64,000 bases of DNA from an uncultured Lachnospiraceae bacterium (GCA_947178145.1 CAMWXE010000017.1:1-64000); one strand, 5' to 3'. Shown: positions 40,593 to 50,329, numbered from the stretch's first letter. Notes: generated by a model from the sequence alone, not told the origin. Translations and numbers: made by a program.

Positions 40593-41568
40593 AGAGGTCA
40601 GAGAGGTTGCCATATTATTTCTTACCATAACATTCATTTTTACAATAGTGGGATTTATACTCTGCCCGGCGGCGGGGATATTAGAGCTTGTTTCGGCGGC
40701 TGTATTGGGAATTGTATTTTATATATTTACAAGGGCACGCTATAACAGGATTGCACAGCTTTCAGAGCAGATTGATATGGTGCTTCACAATGCTGAACAT
40801 CTGTATTTCAGTGAAGCGGACGAAGGTGAACTCTCTATTTTACAGAGCGAAATCGTTAAGATGACTTTGCGTATCCGGGAGCAGAATGAGGCATTAAAAA
40901 GTGAAAAAAAGCATCTTGCAGATTCCCTGGCAGATATTTCCCACCAACTCCGTACTCCGCTTACATCAGTGAATATCATTCTGTCACTGTTGGAAAAGAA
41001 TACGGATAAAAAGGAACAGAAGACACTGCTTCGGGAAGCCGGGGAATTGTTTGGGCAGATGGATTTTTTACTTGCATCCCTGTTAAAGTTATCCCGTCTG
41101 GATGCAGGTATCGTAATTTTCAAAAAGGAGCAGGTAGATATAAGCAATCTGGTAGCGGTTTCACTCCGGCCTTTTTTGATTTCAATGGAACTGCATAATA
41201 TTCAGATACAGACTGACATACCGGAGGGAATAAAAATTTCAGGCGATTTCAAGTGGCTTTCAGAAGCATTCCAAAATATAATTAAGAACAGCATAGAGAG
41301 TGTGGGGGATAACGGAAAGATTAAAATTGCCTGTGAGGACAATCCCTTGTTTACACAAATTACATTTCATGATGACGGAGCTGGATTTGAAAAGGAAGAT
41401 ATACCGCATTTATTTGAGCGTTTCTATCGTGGGAAAGATGCAGATGCCACGGGGTATGGAATCGGACTTGCCCTTTGCAGGACTATTATCATGCGGCAGG
41501 GTGGGACTGTTACTGCTAAAAATCATCCGCAGGGTGGAGCTATATTTTATGTCCGTTTTTTAAAGTGA
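40579..41568 (+). CDS. Sensor histidine kinase, short extracytoplasmic loop
   Basis: A 329-residue kinase. Two adjacent N-terminal helices (VAILFLTITFIFTIVGFIL and ILELVSAAVLGIVFYIF) have a very short loop between them, as in intramembrane-sensing kinases of BceS type. Then come a coil, the H-box with H122 in SHQLRTPLTSV, and the ATPase with NIIKNSIESVG, HDDGAGFEKEDIPHLFERFYRG and GYGIGLALCRTII. GGGAGG precedes the ATG at 40579. Such kinases commonly sense the flux of the ABC transporter they control, encoded next. Confidence 0.93.
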   Translation: MFRNKEVREVAILFLTITFIFTIVGFILCPAAGILELVSAAVLGIVFYIFTRARYNRIAQLSEQIDMVLHNAEHLYFSEADEGELSILQSEIVKMTLRIREQNEALKSEKKHLADSLADISHQLRTPLTSVNIILSLLEKNTDKKEQKTLLREAGELFGQMDFLLASLLKLSRLDAGIVIFKKEQVDISNLVAVSLRPFLISMELHNIQIQTDIPEGIKISGDFKWLSEAFQNIIKNSIESVGDNGKIKIACEDNPLFTQITFHDDGAGFEKEDIPHLFERFYRGKDADATGYGIGLALCRTIIMRQGGTVTAKNHPQGGAIFYVRFLK

Positions 41569-41586
41569 CGAATCTCTCACCTGAAT

Positions 41587-41613
41587 GTGACAGATCAGTC
41601 ACTAAAAAGTCAC
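41587..41613 (+). promoter_or_regulatory. Response-regulator boxes before the ABC operon
   Basis: GTGAC (41587), GTCAC (41598) and GTCAC (41609) occur at exactly 11-base steps, one helical turn. An OmpR-type regulator dimer typically binds such spaced half-sites. They lie 60-85 bases before the ABC ATPase start. Confidence 0.6.
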
Positions 41614-41672
41614 AGTAAAGTAAGTTCAAAAGCCTATGATATGGGTATAGCAAGTTAAAGGAGGCTCATAAA

Positions 41673-42362
41673 ATGGAATTTTTGAAGATTGAAAATTTGT
41701 GTAAGGTCTACGGTAAGGATGAAAATACAGTCACTGCGTTAGACCATGTTTCCCTGACTATTGAGAAGGGAGATTTTACAGCTATCACCGGCACTTCCGG
41801 TTCTGGAAAATCTACATTGCTTCATGCGATAGCAGGAGTGGATGTTCCGACAAGTGGAAAGATTTACTTAGACGGGCAGGACATATATGCCCAAAATAGC
41901 GAAAAGCTTGCCATATTCCGCAGACGTCAGGTGGGTTTGATCTATCAGTTTCACAATCTTATTCCCACGCTTAATGTGGTAGAAAATATTACGCTGCCTA
42001 TTCTCATGGATAAAAGGAAAGTCAACAAAGAGCGACTGAATGATCTGCTGGAGCTGTTAGGGCTACAGGAGCGAAAGACACATCTGCCCAATCAACTTTC
42101 GGGCGGACAGCAGCAGCGTGTTGCGATTGGACGTGCCCTGATGAATGCACCGGCAGTGATGCTGGCAGACGAACCTACGGGTAGTCTGGACAGCCGTAAT
42201 GGACAGGAAATTATTCGTCTCCTGAAAGAAAGCCATCGTAAATATCATCAATCACTGATTATTGTTACGCATGATGAAAATATTGCTCTGCAGGCAGACC
42301 GTATTATCAGTATTGCAGATGGAAAAGTGGTAAGGGATGAAAGGCAGGTGGCGCAGTCATGA
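41673..42362 (+). CDS. ABC transporter ATP-binding protein (MacB/LolD type)
   Basis: A 229-residue ATPase: Walker [10 protein letters not shown], signature LSGGQQQR, Walker [13 protein letters not shown] and switch VTHDE. It belongs to the MacB/LolD/BceA group that works with FtsX-type permeases. AAAGGAGG precedes the ATG. It overlaps the permease start by 4 bases (ATGA). With the two-component system upstream it likely handles antimicrobial peptides or envelope stress. Confidence 0.95.
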   Translation: MEFLKIENLCKVYGKDENTVTALDHVSLTIEKGDFTAITGTSGSGKSTLLHAIAGVDVPTSGKIYLDGQDIYAQNSEKLAIFRRRQVGLIYQFHNLIPTLNVVENITLPILMDKRKVNKERLNDLLELLGLQERKTHLPNQLSGGQQQRVAIGRALMNAPAVMLADEPTGSLDSRNGQEIIRLLKESHRKYHQSLIIVTHDENIALQADRIISIADGKVVRDERQVAQS

Positions 42363-44866
42363 ATATTTTCCATAAGGTTGCCCTGCAGGGGCTGAAGAAA
42401 AACCGCACCCGTACATTTGTGACAGTGATTGGTGTGGCATTGTCTGCTACACTATTTACCACAGTTGCCACTTTTGGAACATCGCTTTTGCAGTATCTGA
42501 TCAATGGCTCTGCCGCCCAATGTGGCAGTTGGTACATTAATTTTGTGGATGTGGATTCAGACTTTGTGCGGGAACGGATAAGCGATTCTCAGGTTACGGA
42601 CGCAGTGGCTTTTGAAAATATTGGTTATGCCCTGTTAGACGGTGCAAAAAGCACCGAAAAACCTTATCTGTTTCTTGCAGGCTTCGCAGATGAGGCGTTC
42701 GATCAATTACCGGTTACACTTATTTCCGGCAGACTTCCCCAAAATGATACGGAAATCATAATTCCCAATCATGTTTCCGTTAAAGCGGGTGTACGGATTC
42801 CGGTAGGAGAGTCTTTCAGCCTGCCGGTTGGCAGCCGTGAAGCGGATGGAAACATACGGACGCAGCATGATGCATATACCACCGGCGAAATGTTGAACAT
42901 TGCAGGGGAGAAAACATATACGGTCGTAGGAACTTATGAAAGAGCTGGATTTGAAGAACATGATTCGCCGGGATATACAGTGATTACAAGATCAGACGCA
43001 GCCAATACAACAGGGCGTTACAGCCTGTTTATTACTCTTGACAGCCCGAACAAAGTAAATGCATATATGAATCGTTTTGCAGGTTCGCTGCCTTTCGTCT
43101 TGAATGAAGATGTACTGCGTTTTTATGGTGTGTCGGAGAATACCCTGTTTAATGCCATTATGTTTGCAGTCGGAGGGGTATTAATTGCAATTATTATGAT
43201 TGGATCAGTTTTCCTGATTTACAACTCGTTCAATATTTCCCTGAATGAGCGTATTCATCAGTTTGGCATCCTTATGTCTGTGGGGGCAACTGCCAGACAG
43301 TTAAGAAGCTCGGTTTTGTTTGAAGGGATTTGTATTGGTGTGCTTGGCATCCCGTTTGGCGTGGCATGTGGTATTGGAGGCGTTGCGCTGGCGCTGCCTG
43401 TTGTCGAAAAAAACTTTGCTACCATTTCCACCAGCAATGTGCCGCTTGACTTGTCTGTGTCTGCACCGGCGCTTGCTGCCGCCATAGCAGTCAGTCTGGT
43501 TACGATTTTGATTTCAGCGTATATTCCGGCGAGAAAGGCTGCTGCTATCCCTGTGATGGAGTGTATCCGCCAGACAGGTGAAATCAAAACCGAGGCAAAG
43601 GATGTTAAAATTTCTAAATTATCTAAACGTGTTTATGGTCTGGAGGGGATGCTGGCTCTTAAAAACTTCCGGAGGAATAAGCGCCGTTACCGCAGTGTCA
43701 TATTGTCTCTGACTTTGAGTGTTGTGTTGTTTGTAACAGGCAGCGCTTTTGGCAGTACCCTGAAAGGAATTGCAAAGGAACTGACGGTGGAGGCAGATGG
43801 CGATATTTTGTTCTATGCACAGGAAATGCCGCAGGATGAACTGATTATGCTGCATGGCAGATTGAAAAATATGGATGGAGTCAGTAAAAGCACATGGCAG
43901 GCTGATCTGCTTTATTCGGGCACAGTGGAAGGTCTTCCTGATGATTTTGCAGGCGGTCAGTTTCACACGACTGATGAAATACCGGTATATGCCCAGTTTA
44001 TTGAGGATGCTGTTTATTATGAATTTATAGAAAGCCTTGGGTTTTCCAAAGAAGAATATAGCGGACAGGATGCAAAAGTCCTTGCTGTTATTATGGATAC
44101 TTTAGAACATGAAGCTTTTTTCGTGGGGCAGGAGATGGAGTTTACCCTTTATTCTTCTGTAGGGGAACAAACGAAAACGGTCTGTACAACTGTTGTGGAT
44201 AACTATCCTTTAGATATGCTTCCATTTGATTCTACGCCGCAATATTTATTTTTTATGGTGGTTCCGTGGTCAATGAATGCCGATTTTGACGGATTAGAAG
44301 GAGCTTCCAAATCGGGGCTGACTTTTTGGGCGGATACACCCGCACAGACAATGGCACAGATTCAGTATGGGATTACAGATTCGGGGATTACCTGTGATTA
44401 TACGCTGATCAATCTGTCTTCCGCAGTTGACCTGTTCCGCAGTATCACTTTCGTTGTGGATGTATTTGCTTACGCATTTGGCATCATGATTTCTCTGATT
44501 GCGGTTGCAAATGTGTTTAATACAATTTCAACAAATATCCGGATCAGGCGGCGGGAACTTGCCATGCTGCGCTCAGTTGGGATGTCGGAACGTGGTTTTA
44601 ACAGGATGATGAATTTCGAGTGTTTCTTTTATGGGCTGCGTACACTCCTGTTTGGAGTGCCGATTGCAGGCATTCTTTCTTGGCTGATCTATAAAGGAAT
44701 GGTAGCTAATGAACAGCTTGAAGGATTTGCATACCATTTTCCGTGGCAAAGCATGGCGGTAAGTGTACTTGGTGTATTTTGTATTGTTTTTATTACGATG
44801 CTGTATGCTACCAGCAAGGTTAGGAAAGAAAATATTATTGATGCACTTAGGGATGATACGGCTTAA
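42359..44866 (+). CDS. FtsX-family ABC permease, two FtsX domains
   Basis: An 835-residue permease. It has an N-terminal helix (FVTVIGVALSATLFTTVATFG), a first extracytoplasmic domain, three helices around 265-420 (first FtsX domain with FNISLNERIHQFGILMSVGATARQ), another helix near 450 (YRSVILSLTLSVVLFVTGSAF), a second extracytoplasmic domain and a C-terminal FtsX domain (NTISTNIRIRRRELAMLRSVGMS). This layout matches the long peptide-resistance/VncRS-Vex-like permeases of Firmicutes rather than the 10-helix BceB. It is encoded with its ATPase and two-component genes. Confidence 0.9.
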   Translation: MNIFHKVALQGLKKNRTRTFVTVIGVALSATLFTTVATFGTSLLQYLINGSAAQCGSWYINFVDVDSDFVRERISDSQVTDAVAFENIGYALLDGAKSTEKPYLFLAGFADEAFDQLPVTLISGRLPQNDTEIIIPNHVSVKAGVRIPVGESFSLPVGSREADGNIRTQHDAYTTGEMLNIAGEKTYTVVGTYERAGFEEHDSPGYTVITRSDAANTTGRYSLFITLDSPNKVNAYMNRFAGSLPFVLNEDVLRFYGVSENTLFNAIMFAVGGVLIAIIMIGSVFLIYNSFNISLNERIHQFGILMSVGATARQLRSSVLFEGICIGVLGIPFGVACGIGGVALALPVVEKNFATISTSNVPLDLSVSAPALAAAIAVSLVTILISAYIPARKAAAIPVMECIRQTGEIKTEAKDVKISKLSKRVYGLEGMLALKNFRRNKRRYRSVILSLTLSVVLFVTGSAFGSTLKGIAKELTVEADGDILFYAQEMPQDELIMLHGRLKNMDGVSKSTWQADLLYSGTVEGLPDDFAGGQFHTTDEIPVYAQFIEDAVYYEFIESLGFSKEEYSGQDAKVLAVIMDTLEHEAFFVGQEMEFTLYSSVGEQTKTVCTTVVDNYPLDMLPFDSTPQYLFFMVVPWSMNADFDGLEGASKSGLTFWADTPAQTMAQIQYGITDSGITCDYTLINLSSAVDLFRSITFVVDVFAYAFGIMISLIAVANVFNTISTNIRIRRRELAMLRSVGMSERGFNRMMNFECFFYGLRTLLFGVPIAGILSWLIYKGMVANEQLEGFAYHFPWQSMAVSVLGVFCIVFITMLYATSKVRKENIIDALRDDTA

Positions 44867-44922
44867 AAATAAATATCTGTTAAGCAAAAGCAGGAATTGT
44901 TGCTGTTTTGAGAAAATATTTA

Positions 44923-44960
44923 CCATCTTGCAGACAATCTGATGTTTGGCTGCAAGATGG
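44923..44960 (+). terminator. 11-bp hairpin after the ABC permease
   Basis: CCATCTTGCAG (44923-44933) pairs perfectly with CTGCAAGATGG (44950-44960). Only a short AT stretch follows, so termination efficiency is uncertain; transcription may continue into the next gene. Confidence 0.55.
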
Positions 44961-45000
44961 CAATTTAATAAACGTGGAAGCCGCTAGGAGGAAGTTTGTT

Positions 45001-46020
45001 ATGTGGCAGTTTGTATTTCTTTTGTTTTTCATTTCATTTTGCATATTTGCAGGAATTATGCTGCACGACTCCAGAACATTGCGGAGTGGAGCCTCATTTT
45101 TATTCATGATGGTGTGTCTGGCGGTTTTTCTGTTTTTTACATTATCTGAATATGCAGAATGGCTGGCAGCACATGATTTAGTGATTGGAATAATAATCAT
45201 AATGTATATTATGGCAATAGGCTGTATTATTGCGTTTCCGGCAGTTTTGATTCTTGTGTTTTTGGTGGAAGGAATAAGGGTTATCAGGCATGAGGGGCTA
45301 AAACCGGCAAATCTGTTGTCGGTGTTGTTTTCCGTTTTGCTGTGTATTTATCTGGCTGTCTGGCCAGCGATTGGAAATTTAGGAAAGAATACATTAGGGA
45401 CAACGCTTTATATAATTATCAGTTTTTTGGCAGTGTATGTATTATCATTGCTGGCTATGTATTCACTTTCCGCTGTACTCAATCTTTTTCATCTGAAAAA
45501 GAAAAGAAACGCAGATTATATTGTTGTACTGGGAGCCGGGATTATGGGAGATAAGGTTACTCCATTGCTTGCAGCGAGGATTGAAAAGGGGATAGAATTG
45601 CTGCGTTATAATCCCAATGCTGTATTGATTATGTCCGGTGGGCAAGGCTCCGGAGAGGATATTCCGGAAAGCCAGGCGATGGCGGCGTATGCAGCCAGTC
45701 AAGGCGTGGATACGGAAAAAATCATCATGGAGCAAAAATCTGTATCAACACAGGAAAATCTATGCTTCTCAAGGGAACTGATGAATAAACAGAAGCCTCA
45801 AATTATTATCGTCACAACTGCCTATCATGTATTCAGGGCGTTAATACTGGCAAAGCAGCAGGGAATAAGATGCGTTGGTTTTGGCTCAAAAACAAAATGG
45901 TATTTCACATTAAATGCGTTTATTCGTGAATTTATTGGGTATTTATGTTTATCATGGAGAAAACATACTTTTGTAATAGTCATTATGATCGGTATTGTGT
46001 TATTAGTCAATATTGTATGA
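45001..46020 (+). CDS. YdcF/SanA (DUF218) family membrane protein
   Basis: A 339-residue protein with about six N-terminal helices (from VFLLFFISFCIFAGIML to SLLAMYSLSAVLNLF) and a C-terminal DUF218 domain: YIVVLGAGIMGDKVTPLLAARIEKGIELL, LIMSGGQGSGEDIPESQAMA and IIMEQKSVSTQENLCFSRELM. The family acts in cell-envelope processes (ElyC/SanA) by unknown chemistry. TAGGAGGA precedes the ATG at 45001; upstream in-frame starts lack one. Confidence 0.88.
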   Translation: MWQFVFLLFFISFCIFAGIMLHDSRTLRSGASFLFMMVCLAVFLFFTLSEYAEWLAAHDLVIGIIIIMYIMAIGCIIAFPAVLILVFLVEGIRVIRHEGLKPANLLSVLFSVLLCIYLAVWPAIGNLGKNTLGTTLYIIISFLAVYVLSLLAMYSLSAVLNLFHLKKKRNADYIVVLGAGIMGDKVTPLLAARIEKGIELLRYNPNAVLIMSGGQGSGEDIPESQAMAAYAASQGVDTEKIIMEQKSVSTQENLCFSRELMNKQKPQIIIVTTAYHVFRALILAKQQGIRCVGFGSKTKWYFTLNAFIREFIGYLCLSWRKHTFVIVIMIGIVLLVNIV

Positions 46021-46132
46021 ATTTCTCAAAAAAATCCCACAATTAACATTTCCGAAACAAAACACAAACACTACAAAAACAATCCCCCAGTATGCTATAT
46101 CCATCAAACAAAACGAAAGGAAGATAAAAGAC

Positions 46133-46414
46133 ATGGCAAAATCAAAACTGGTGGAAGCAAACGAAAAAATTGCAGAAAGTGTAGCCGGCGGCTACAAGAA
46201 AATCGAGGAAGGTGTGGTCAGCGGCTGCAAGAAAATCGAGGAGGGCGCAGTTGGCGGATTCAACAAGATTGCCGACAAGTTTGTGGATAATTTTCTGACG
46301 AAAGACGGCGAGTCTGTGGAGGAGGCCCGGGAGCGGCTGGCGGCGGAGCAGAAGGAACGAGAAGAGCAGTCTGCCAGAGTGAAAGCAGAAAGAAAGGCAG
46401 GGATGAAATCATGA
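46133..46414 (+). CDS. Small protein with 11-residue amphipathic repeats
   Basis: A 93-residue charged helical protein. Three consecutive 11-residue units (GGYKKIEEGVV, SGCKKIEEGAV, GGFNKIADKFV) resemble the 11-mer repeats of membrane-associating or desiccation-type helices. The end is a charged coil (EEARERLAAEQKEREEQSAR). AAAGGAAG precedes the ATG at 46133. Its stop overlaps the next start by 4 bases, so it works with the small membrane protein. I do not recognise a named family. Confidence 0.75.
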   Translation: MAKSKLVEANEKIAESVAGGYKKIEEGVVSGCKKIEEGAVGGFNKIADKFVDNFLTKDGESVEEARERLAAEQKEREEQSARVKAERKAGMKS

Positions 46415-46779
46415 AAAAGAGTACATTTGCAGCAATGATTTTGGGAACGGTTGGAGGAATCCTGTTTGCACTGGGAATGTGCATGGCATTGATACCGGAG
46501 TGGAATGCTTTTCAGCCAGGTGTCATTATGGGAGTAATCGGGGCGGTTGTGCTCCTGGTCATGGTGCTGGTATGGAGGAAGATGGAAAATAAGGCGCCGG
46601 TCAGGCTGTCTGGTAAGACAATCGGCGCAATGCTGATCGGCATTGTCGGAGCGCTGTTGTTCGGCGTCGGCATGTGTCTGACAATGGTGTGGAGCAATAT
46701 GGTTGTCGGCATTATCGTCGGGATCGCAGGCATTGTAGTATTGTTGTGTCTGATTCCTTTTATAAGGGGATTAAAGTAA
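46411..46779 (+). CDS. Small four-helix membrane protein
   Basis: A 122-residue protein made almost only of four membrane helices arranged as two similar hairpins: FAAMILGTVGGILFALGMCM and TIGAMLIGIVGALLFGVGMC are alike, and each is followed by a second helix. This suggests an internal duplication. It is translationally coupled to the amphipathic-repeat protein. The function is unknown. Confidence 0.75.
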   Translation: MKKSTFAAMILGTVGGILFALGMCMALIPEWNAFQPGVIMGVIGAVVLLVMVLVWRKMENKAPVRLSGKTIGAMLIGIVGALLFGVGMCLTMVWSNMVVGIIVGIAGIVVLLCLIPFIRGLK

Positions 46780-46789
46780 TTGAAATCCG

Positions 46790-46832
46790 GAGTGTGCGGT
46801 GGAGACAGAATTTCGCTGCACACTCTGTTTTA
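46790..46832 (+). terminator. Terminator after the small membrane protein
   Basis: GAGTGTGC (46790-46797) pairs with GCACACTC (46818-46825), followed by TGTTTTAT. Confidence 0.7.
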
Positions 46833-46964
46833 TGTGCGCTTGTTCACAAATTGGACACAATTTGCAAACAAAACGCAAATAAAACTGTGATACAGTAGCC
46901 TTATTCAGGGCATGAAGCGGACAGATGACTCTCGTGAACTGCCATTTTACGCAGGAGGTGTCTG

Positions 46965-47870
46965 ATGAATTTACACAACATGAAACGCTTATTGAAGAAT
47001 ATATTCTTTCTGCCGCCTGTTCCCACGCTGCTGATTGCCATTCCGTCCTATGGGCTTGTCATTTATGCGCTTGCAGGGGAGAATGTGAACCCGGCTGCTG
47101 CCTATGTCTCGTATTTTTTGTCTGCCTATGCACTGATTATCACGATAACAGGAATGACGGGGATTGTGCGATTTATCCGGCGCGGTATCAATGAACATCC
47201 GCTTGTGAGGAAGATGATGGGCATCCCGCTGGTCAGCAGATATGTCAAGGAAGATCTGTTCCGGGCGGAGGCAGCTTTGTATCAGGGGTTTTTTATCAAT
47301 CTATTGTATGCAGGCATAAAAATGTTTTCAGGAATCTTCTACAGTTCGGTGTGGTTTATAACGCTGGCGTTCTATTATTTCCTGCTTGCCGCTATGCGCG
47401 CATCGCTGCTCCATTATGTGAGAACCGCTGGAAGGAGCAAAGCTGCTGAGTGGCGCAGGTACCGTCTGTGCGGGATTATATTACTGTTTATGAATGTTGC
47501 GCTGGCAGGTATCGTTATTCTGGTGGTGCACCAGAACAGCGGATTTGCGTATCCCGGCATGTTGATATACGTTATGGCGATGTATTCTTTTTATGCAGCT
47601 ATCACGGCTGTCTGGAATGTGGTTAAATTCAGAAGGTATGGAAGCCCTGTCATGTCTGCGGCAAAAGGCATTAACCTGACGGCGGCGCTGGTGTCCATGC
47701 TCTCGCTGGAAACAGCCATGCTGACGCAGTTCGGAGCCGCGGATGATCCGATGTTTCGGCAGCTTATGACAGCCTCCACAGGAGCGGGTATCAGCATGAT
47801 TGTGCTGGGAATGGCAGTCTTTATGATTGTGCGCGCAACAAAACAGATCAAACGGGAAAAGGAGATGTGA
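46965..47870 (+). CDS. Polytopic membrane protein of the two-component operon
   Basis: A 301-residue protein with seven to eight hydrophobic helices (among them TLLIAIPSYGLVIYALAG, GIILLFMNVALAGIVILVV and GISMIVLGMAVFMIV). It is not recognised as a named transporter. GCAGGAGG precedes the ATG. It starts an operon with a response regulator 3 bases downstream, a kinase and another membrane protein, so it may be part of the signal input or be the regulated function. Confidence 0.75.
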   Translation: MNLHNMKRLLKNIFFLPPVPTLLIAIPSYGLVIYALAGENVNPAAAYVSYFLSAYALIITITGMTGIVRFIRRGINEHPLVRKMMGIPLVSRYVKEDLFRAEAALYQGFFINLLYAGIKMFSGIFYSSVWFITLAFYYFLLAAMRASLLHYVRTAGRSKAAEWRRYRLCGIILLFMNVALAGIVILVVHQNSGFAYPGMLIYVMAMYSFYAAITAVWNVVKFRRYGSPVMSAAKGINLTAALVSMLSLETAMLTQFGAADDPMFRQLMTASTGAGISMIVLGMAVFMIVRATKQIKREKEM

Positions 47871-47873
47871 GAT

Positions 47874-48545
47874 ATGGTAAATATCCTTGTAGTGGAAGAT
47901 GACGCAAAACTGAACCAGATTGTCTGTACGTATCTCAACGACAACGGATTTCAGGCGAAGGGATGCCTGAGCGCAAAGGAAGCCTACGACGAGATGTATA
48001 ACAATCTTTATGAAATGATTATTTCTGATATTATGATGCCGGAAATTGACGGGTTCGAGTTTGCCAGAACGGTACGGAATGTAAATAGGACGATTCCGAT
48101 TCTGTTCATGTCTGCAAAGGACGACCTGCCCTCGAAACAGAAAGGATTCCAGCTGGGGATAGACGATTACATGGTAAAGCCCATTGAGCTGGACGAACTT
48201 CTGCTGCGTGTCAGGGCACTGCTCCGCAGGGCGAACATCGAAATGGAGAGAAAGATTGCCGTGGGGAATCTGGTGCTGGACGCGGACGGCATGAGCGCGG
48301 AGATTGACGGGGAGGAGGTTAGTCTCACCACAAGGGAATTCAACATCATTTATAAGCTGCTGTCATATCCCAAAAAGACTTTTTCCAGGGCACAGCTGAT
48401 GGATGAGTTCTGGGGCGTGGACAGCGATACCAGCCTGCGGGCGGTGGATGTGTATGTGACGAAACTGCGGGATAAACTCTCGGCCTGCGACGGGTTTCAG
48501 ATTGTGACAGTGAGAGGACTGGGATATAAGGCGGTACTGCAATGA
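47874..48545 (+). CDS. OmpR-family response regulator
   Basis: A 223-residue regulator: receiver domain with D52 in MIISDIMMPEIDG and Lys in DDYMVKPIEL, winged-helix domain with LTTREFNIIYKLLSYPKKTFSRAQLMDEFWG and RAVDVYVTKLRDKL. AAAGGAGA precedes the ATG. It overlaps the kinase by 4 bases. No operator could be assigned. Confidence 0.95.
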   Translation: MVNILVVEDDAKLNQIVCTYLNDNGFQAKGCLSAKEAYDEMYNNLYEMIISDIMMPEIDGFEFARTVRNVNRTIPILFMSAKDDLPSKQKGFQLGIDDYMVKPIELDELLLRVRALLRRANIEMERKIAVGNLVLDADGMSAEIDGEEVSLTTREFNIIYKLLSYPKKTFSRAQLMDEFWGVDSDTSLRAVDVYVTKLRDKLSACDGFQIVTVRGLGYKAVLQ

Positions 48546-49621
48546 AAAAAGAGAGAAGCAATGATTCGGAGCGGATAAAGGAATGGCGCTTTGCATGTTT
48601 CCTTTTTGCTGTTTACTGGGGTGTCCTTCTTCTGATGTCCGGCCTCCATTCGGGACTGATTGTAATGATGGAAAAATTGCAGTGGAATGCGTATATCAAA
48701 TCGACTGCTCCAATCCTGTACTGGGGAATGGTGGCGGTGGGACTCACTCTGTTTGCAAGGCAGAAAATAAAAAGTACTTACGCTGAACCCCTGCATAAGA
48801 TGGCGGAAGCTACCAGAAAGGTAGCGGAAGGGGATTTTTCTGTGTATGTTCCCACCGTACACACGGCAGACCGGCTGGACTATCTGGATGTCATGATACT
48901 GGATTTCAATAAGATGGTGGAGGAGCTGGGGAGTATTGAGACGCTGAAAACAGATTTCATCTCCAATGTATCCCACGAGATGAAAACGCCCATTTCCATT
49001 ATCAAGAATTATGCACAGCTCCTGCGGGCGGGAATGGCGTCAGAGCAGCAGGAAAAGGAATACGCAAAGGAAATCGAGAATGCGGCGTCAAGACTTTCTT
49101 CCCTGATCAGCAATATCCTGAAGCTGAATAAGCTGGAGCACCAGAGGATCATGCCGGAAGCAGCGTCGTATGATGTGTGCAGACAGTTGTGCGAGAGCGT
49201 TTTTCTGTTTGAGGATGCAATGGAGGAGAAAGAGATCGCGCTGGAGGCGGACATAGAAGATGTGGCGATGGTCAGGGCAGATGCAAGCCTGATGGAGCTG
49301 GTATGGAACAACCTGCTTTCCAATGCGGTGAAGTTTACGGAACGGGGAGGCACGGTCACGATTCGGCAGACATCGGATGAAAACGGTATCAGGATATCAG
49401 TAACGGATACAGGATGCGGCATATCGAGAGAGAACATCAACCATATCTTTGACAAGTTCTATCAGGGGGACACATCCCATGCCACAGAAGGAAACGGACT
49501 TGGCCTTGCACTGGTAAAAAGGGTGCTGGAGCTGATGGATGGGGAGATTCAGATTACCAGCGAGGAGGGAAAGGGAAGCACCTTTCTTGTAGTGCTGCCG
49601 GCGGCTGAATCAGAGTCTTAG
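48542..49621 (+). CDS. Sensor histidine kinase with HAMP domain
   Basis: A 359-residue kinase with two N-terminal helices (FACFLFAVYWGVLLLMSGL, and APILYWGMVAVGLTLFA), a short 20-25-residue loop, a HAMP domain (PLHKMAEATRKVAEGDFSVYVP), the H-box with H145 in SHEMKTPISIIKNYAQLL and the ATPase domain (NNLLSNAVKFTERGG, DTGCGISRENINHIFDKFYQ, NGLGLALVKRV). It works with the response regulator just upstream. The signal is unknown. Confidence 0.95.
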   Translation: MKKERSNDSERIKEWRFACFLFAVYWGVLLLMSGLHSGLIVMMEKLQWNAYIKSTAPILYWGMVAVGLTLFARQKIKSTYAEPLHKMAEATRKVAEGDFSVYVPTVHTADRLDYLDVMILDFNKMVEELGSIETLKTDFISNVSHEMKTPISIIKNYAQLLRAGMASEQQEKEYAKEIENAASRLSSLISNILKLNKLEHQRIMPEAASYDVCRQLCESVFLFEDAMEEKEIALEADIEDVAMVRADASLMELVWNNLLSNAVKFTERGGTVTIRQTSDENGIRISVTDTGCGISRENINHIFDKFYQGDTSHATEGNGLGLALVKRVLELMDGEIQITSEEGKGSTFLVVLPAAESES

Positions 49622-49639
49622 AGCAGGAGGAAAGGGAAA

Positions 49640-50179
49640 ATGGATGGAAGGAACTACGTGGGATATGAATATAAAGAGATTACGGCGGACAACAGTATGG
49701 TTTCATTATTTCTGGACGGGTACGAAAATTTTGGCTGGGAAGTGAATGACAGCCTGATGGGGAGCAGCATGGGAGGGAAAACGGGCAGCAGTCAGAAGAC
49801 GGTGATCCGGCTGAAACGTGACCGCAAAATCCTCAATAAAGCGGAACTTACCAGACTGCAGCGGAATTTTGAGGCATGTGTTGCAGAGATACAGACACTG
49901 GAACAGAGAAAAACATCTGTGGCAGCTGCTTACGCCATCCTCCTTGGAGTGATTGGAACTGCGTTTATGGCCGGTTCTACATTTGCGGTGACAGCACAGC
50001 CGCCGTATTATATTCTGTGCATTCTGCTTGCCGTTCCGGGGTTTATGGGCTGGATATTTCCGTATTTTTTATATAAAAGGATCGTGGGAAAACAGACAGA
50101 AAAGATTGCGCCGTTAATAGAAGCGAAATATGATGAAATCTATGAGATCTGTGAGAAGGGGAACAAGCTGTTATATTAG
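49640..50179 (+). CDS. Small membrane protein with coiled segment
   Basis: A 179-residue protein: a soluble N-terminus (YVGYEYKEITADNSMVSLFLDGYENFGWEV), a coil (ELTRLQRNFEACVAEIQTLEQRK), two helices (YAILLGVIGTAFMAGSTFAV and PYYILCILLAVPGFMGWIFPYFLY) and a cytoplasmic helical end. GAGGAAAGGG precedes the ATG. Last gene of the second two-component operon. Family not recognised. Confidence 0.7.
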   Translation: MDGRNYVGYEYKEITADNSMVSLFLDGYENFGWEVNDSLMGSSMGGKTGSSQKTVIRLKRDRKILNKAELTRLQRNFEACVAEIQTLEQRKTSVAAAYAILLGVIGTAFMAGSTFAVTAQPPYYILCILLAVPGFMGWIFPYFLYKRIVGKQTEKIAPLIEAKYDEIYEICEKGNKLLY

Positions 50180-50304
50180 GATTTCGGTATAAAAGAGGTC
50201 ACAGTTGAGACAACCACATTTACGTTTTCAAAGTCACACAATCAGTGCACCGACGTTGTTTGCTCCTTTTGTTCTGGTCAATAAAATGGAGGTCAGCGTC
50301 AAAA

Positions 50305-50329
50305 GGATATGAGTGCAAAACTCATATCC
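50305..50329 (-). terminator. Terminator between converging genes
   Basis: GGATATGAG (50305-50313) pairs with CTCATATCC (50321-50329). On the minus strand TTTT follows, so it fits the lacI gene best. Confidence 0.6.
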
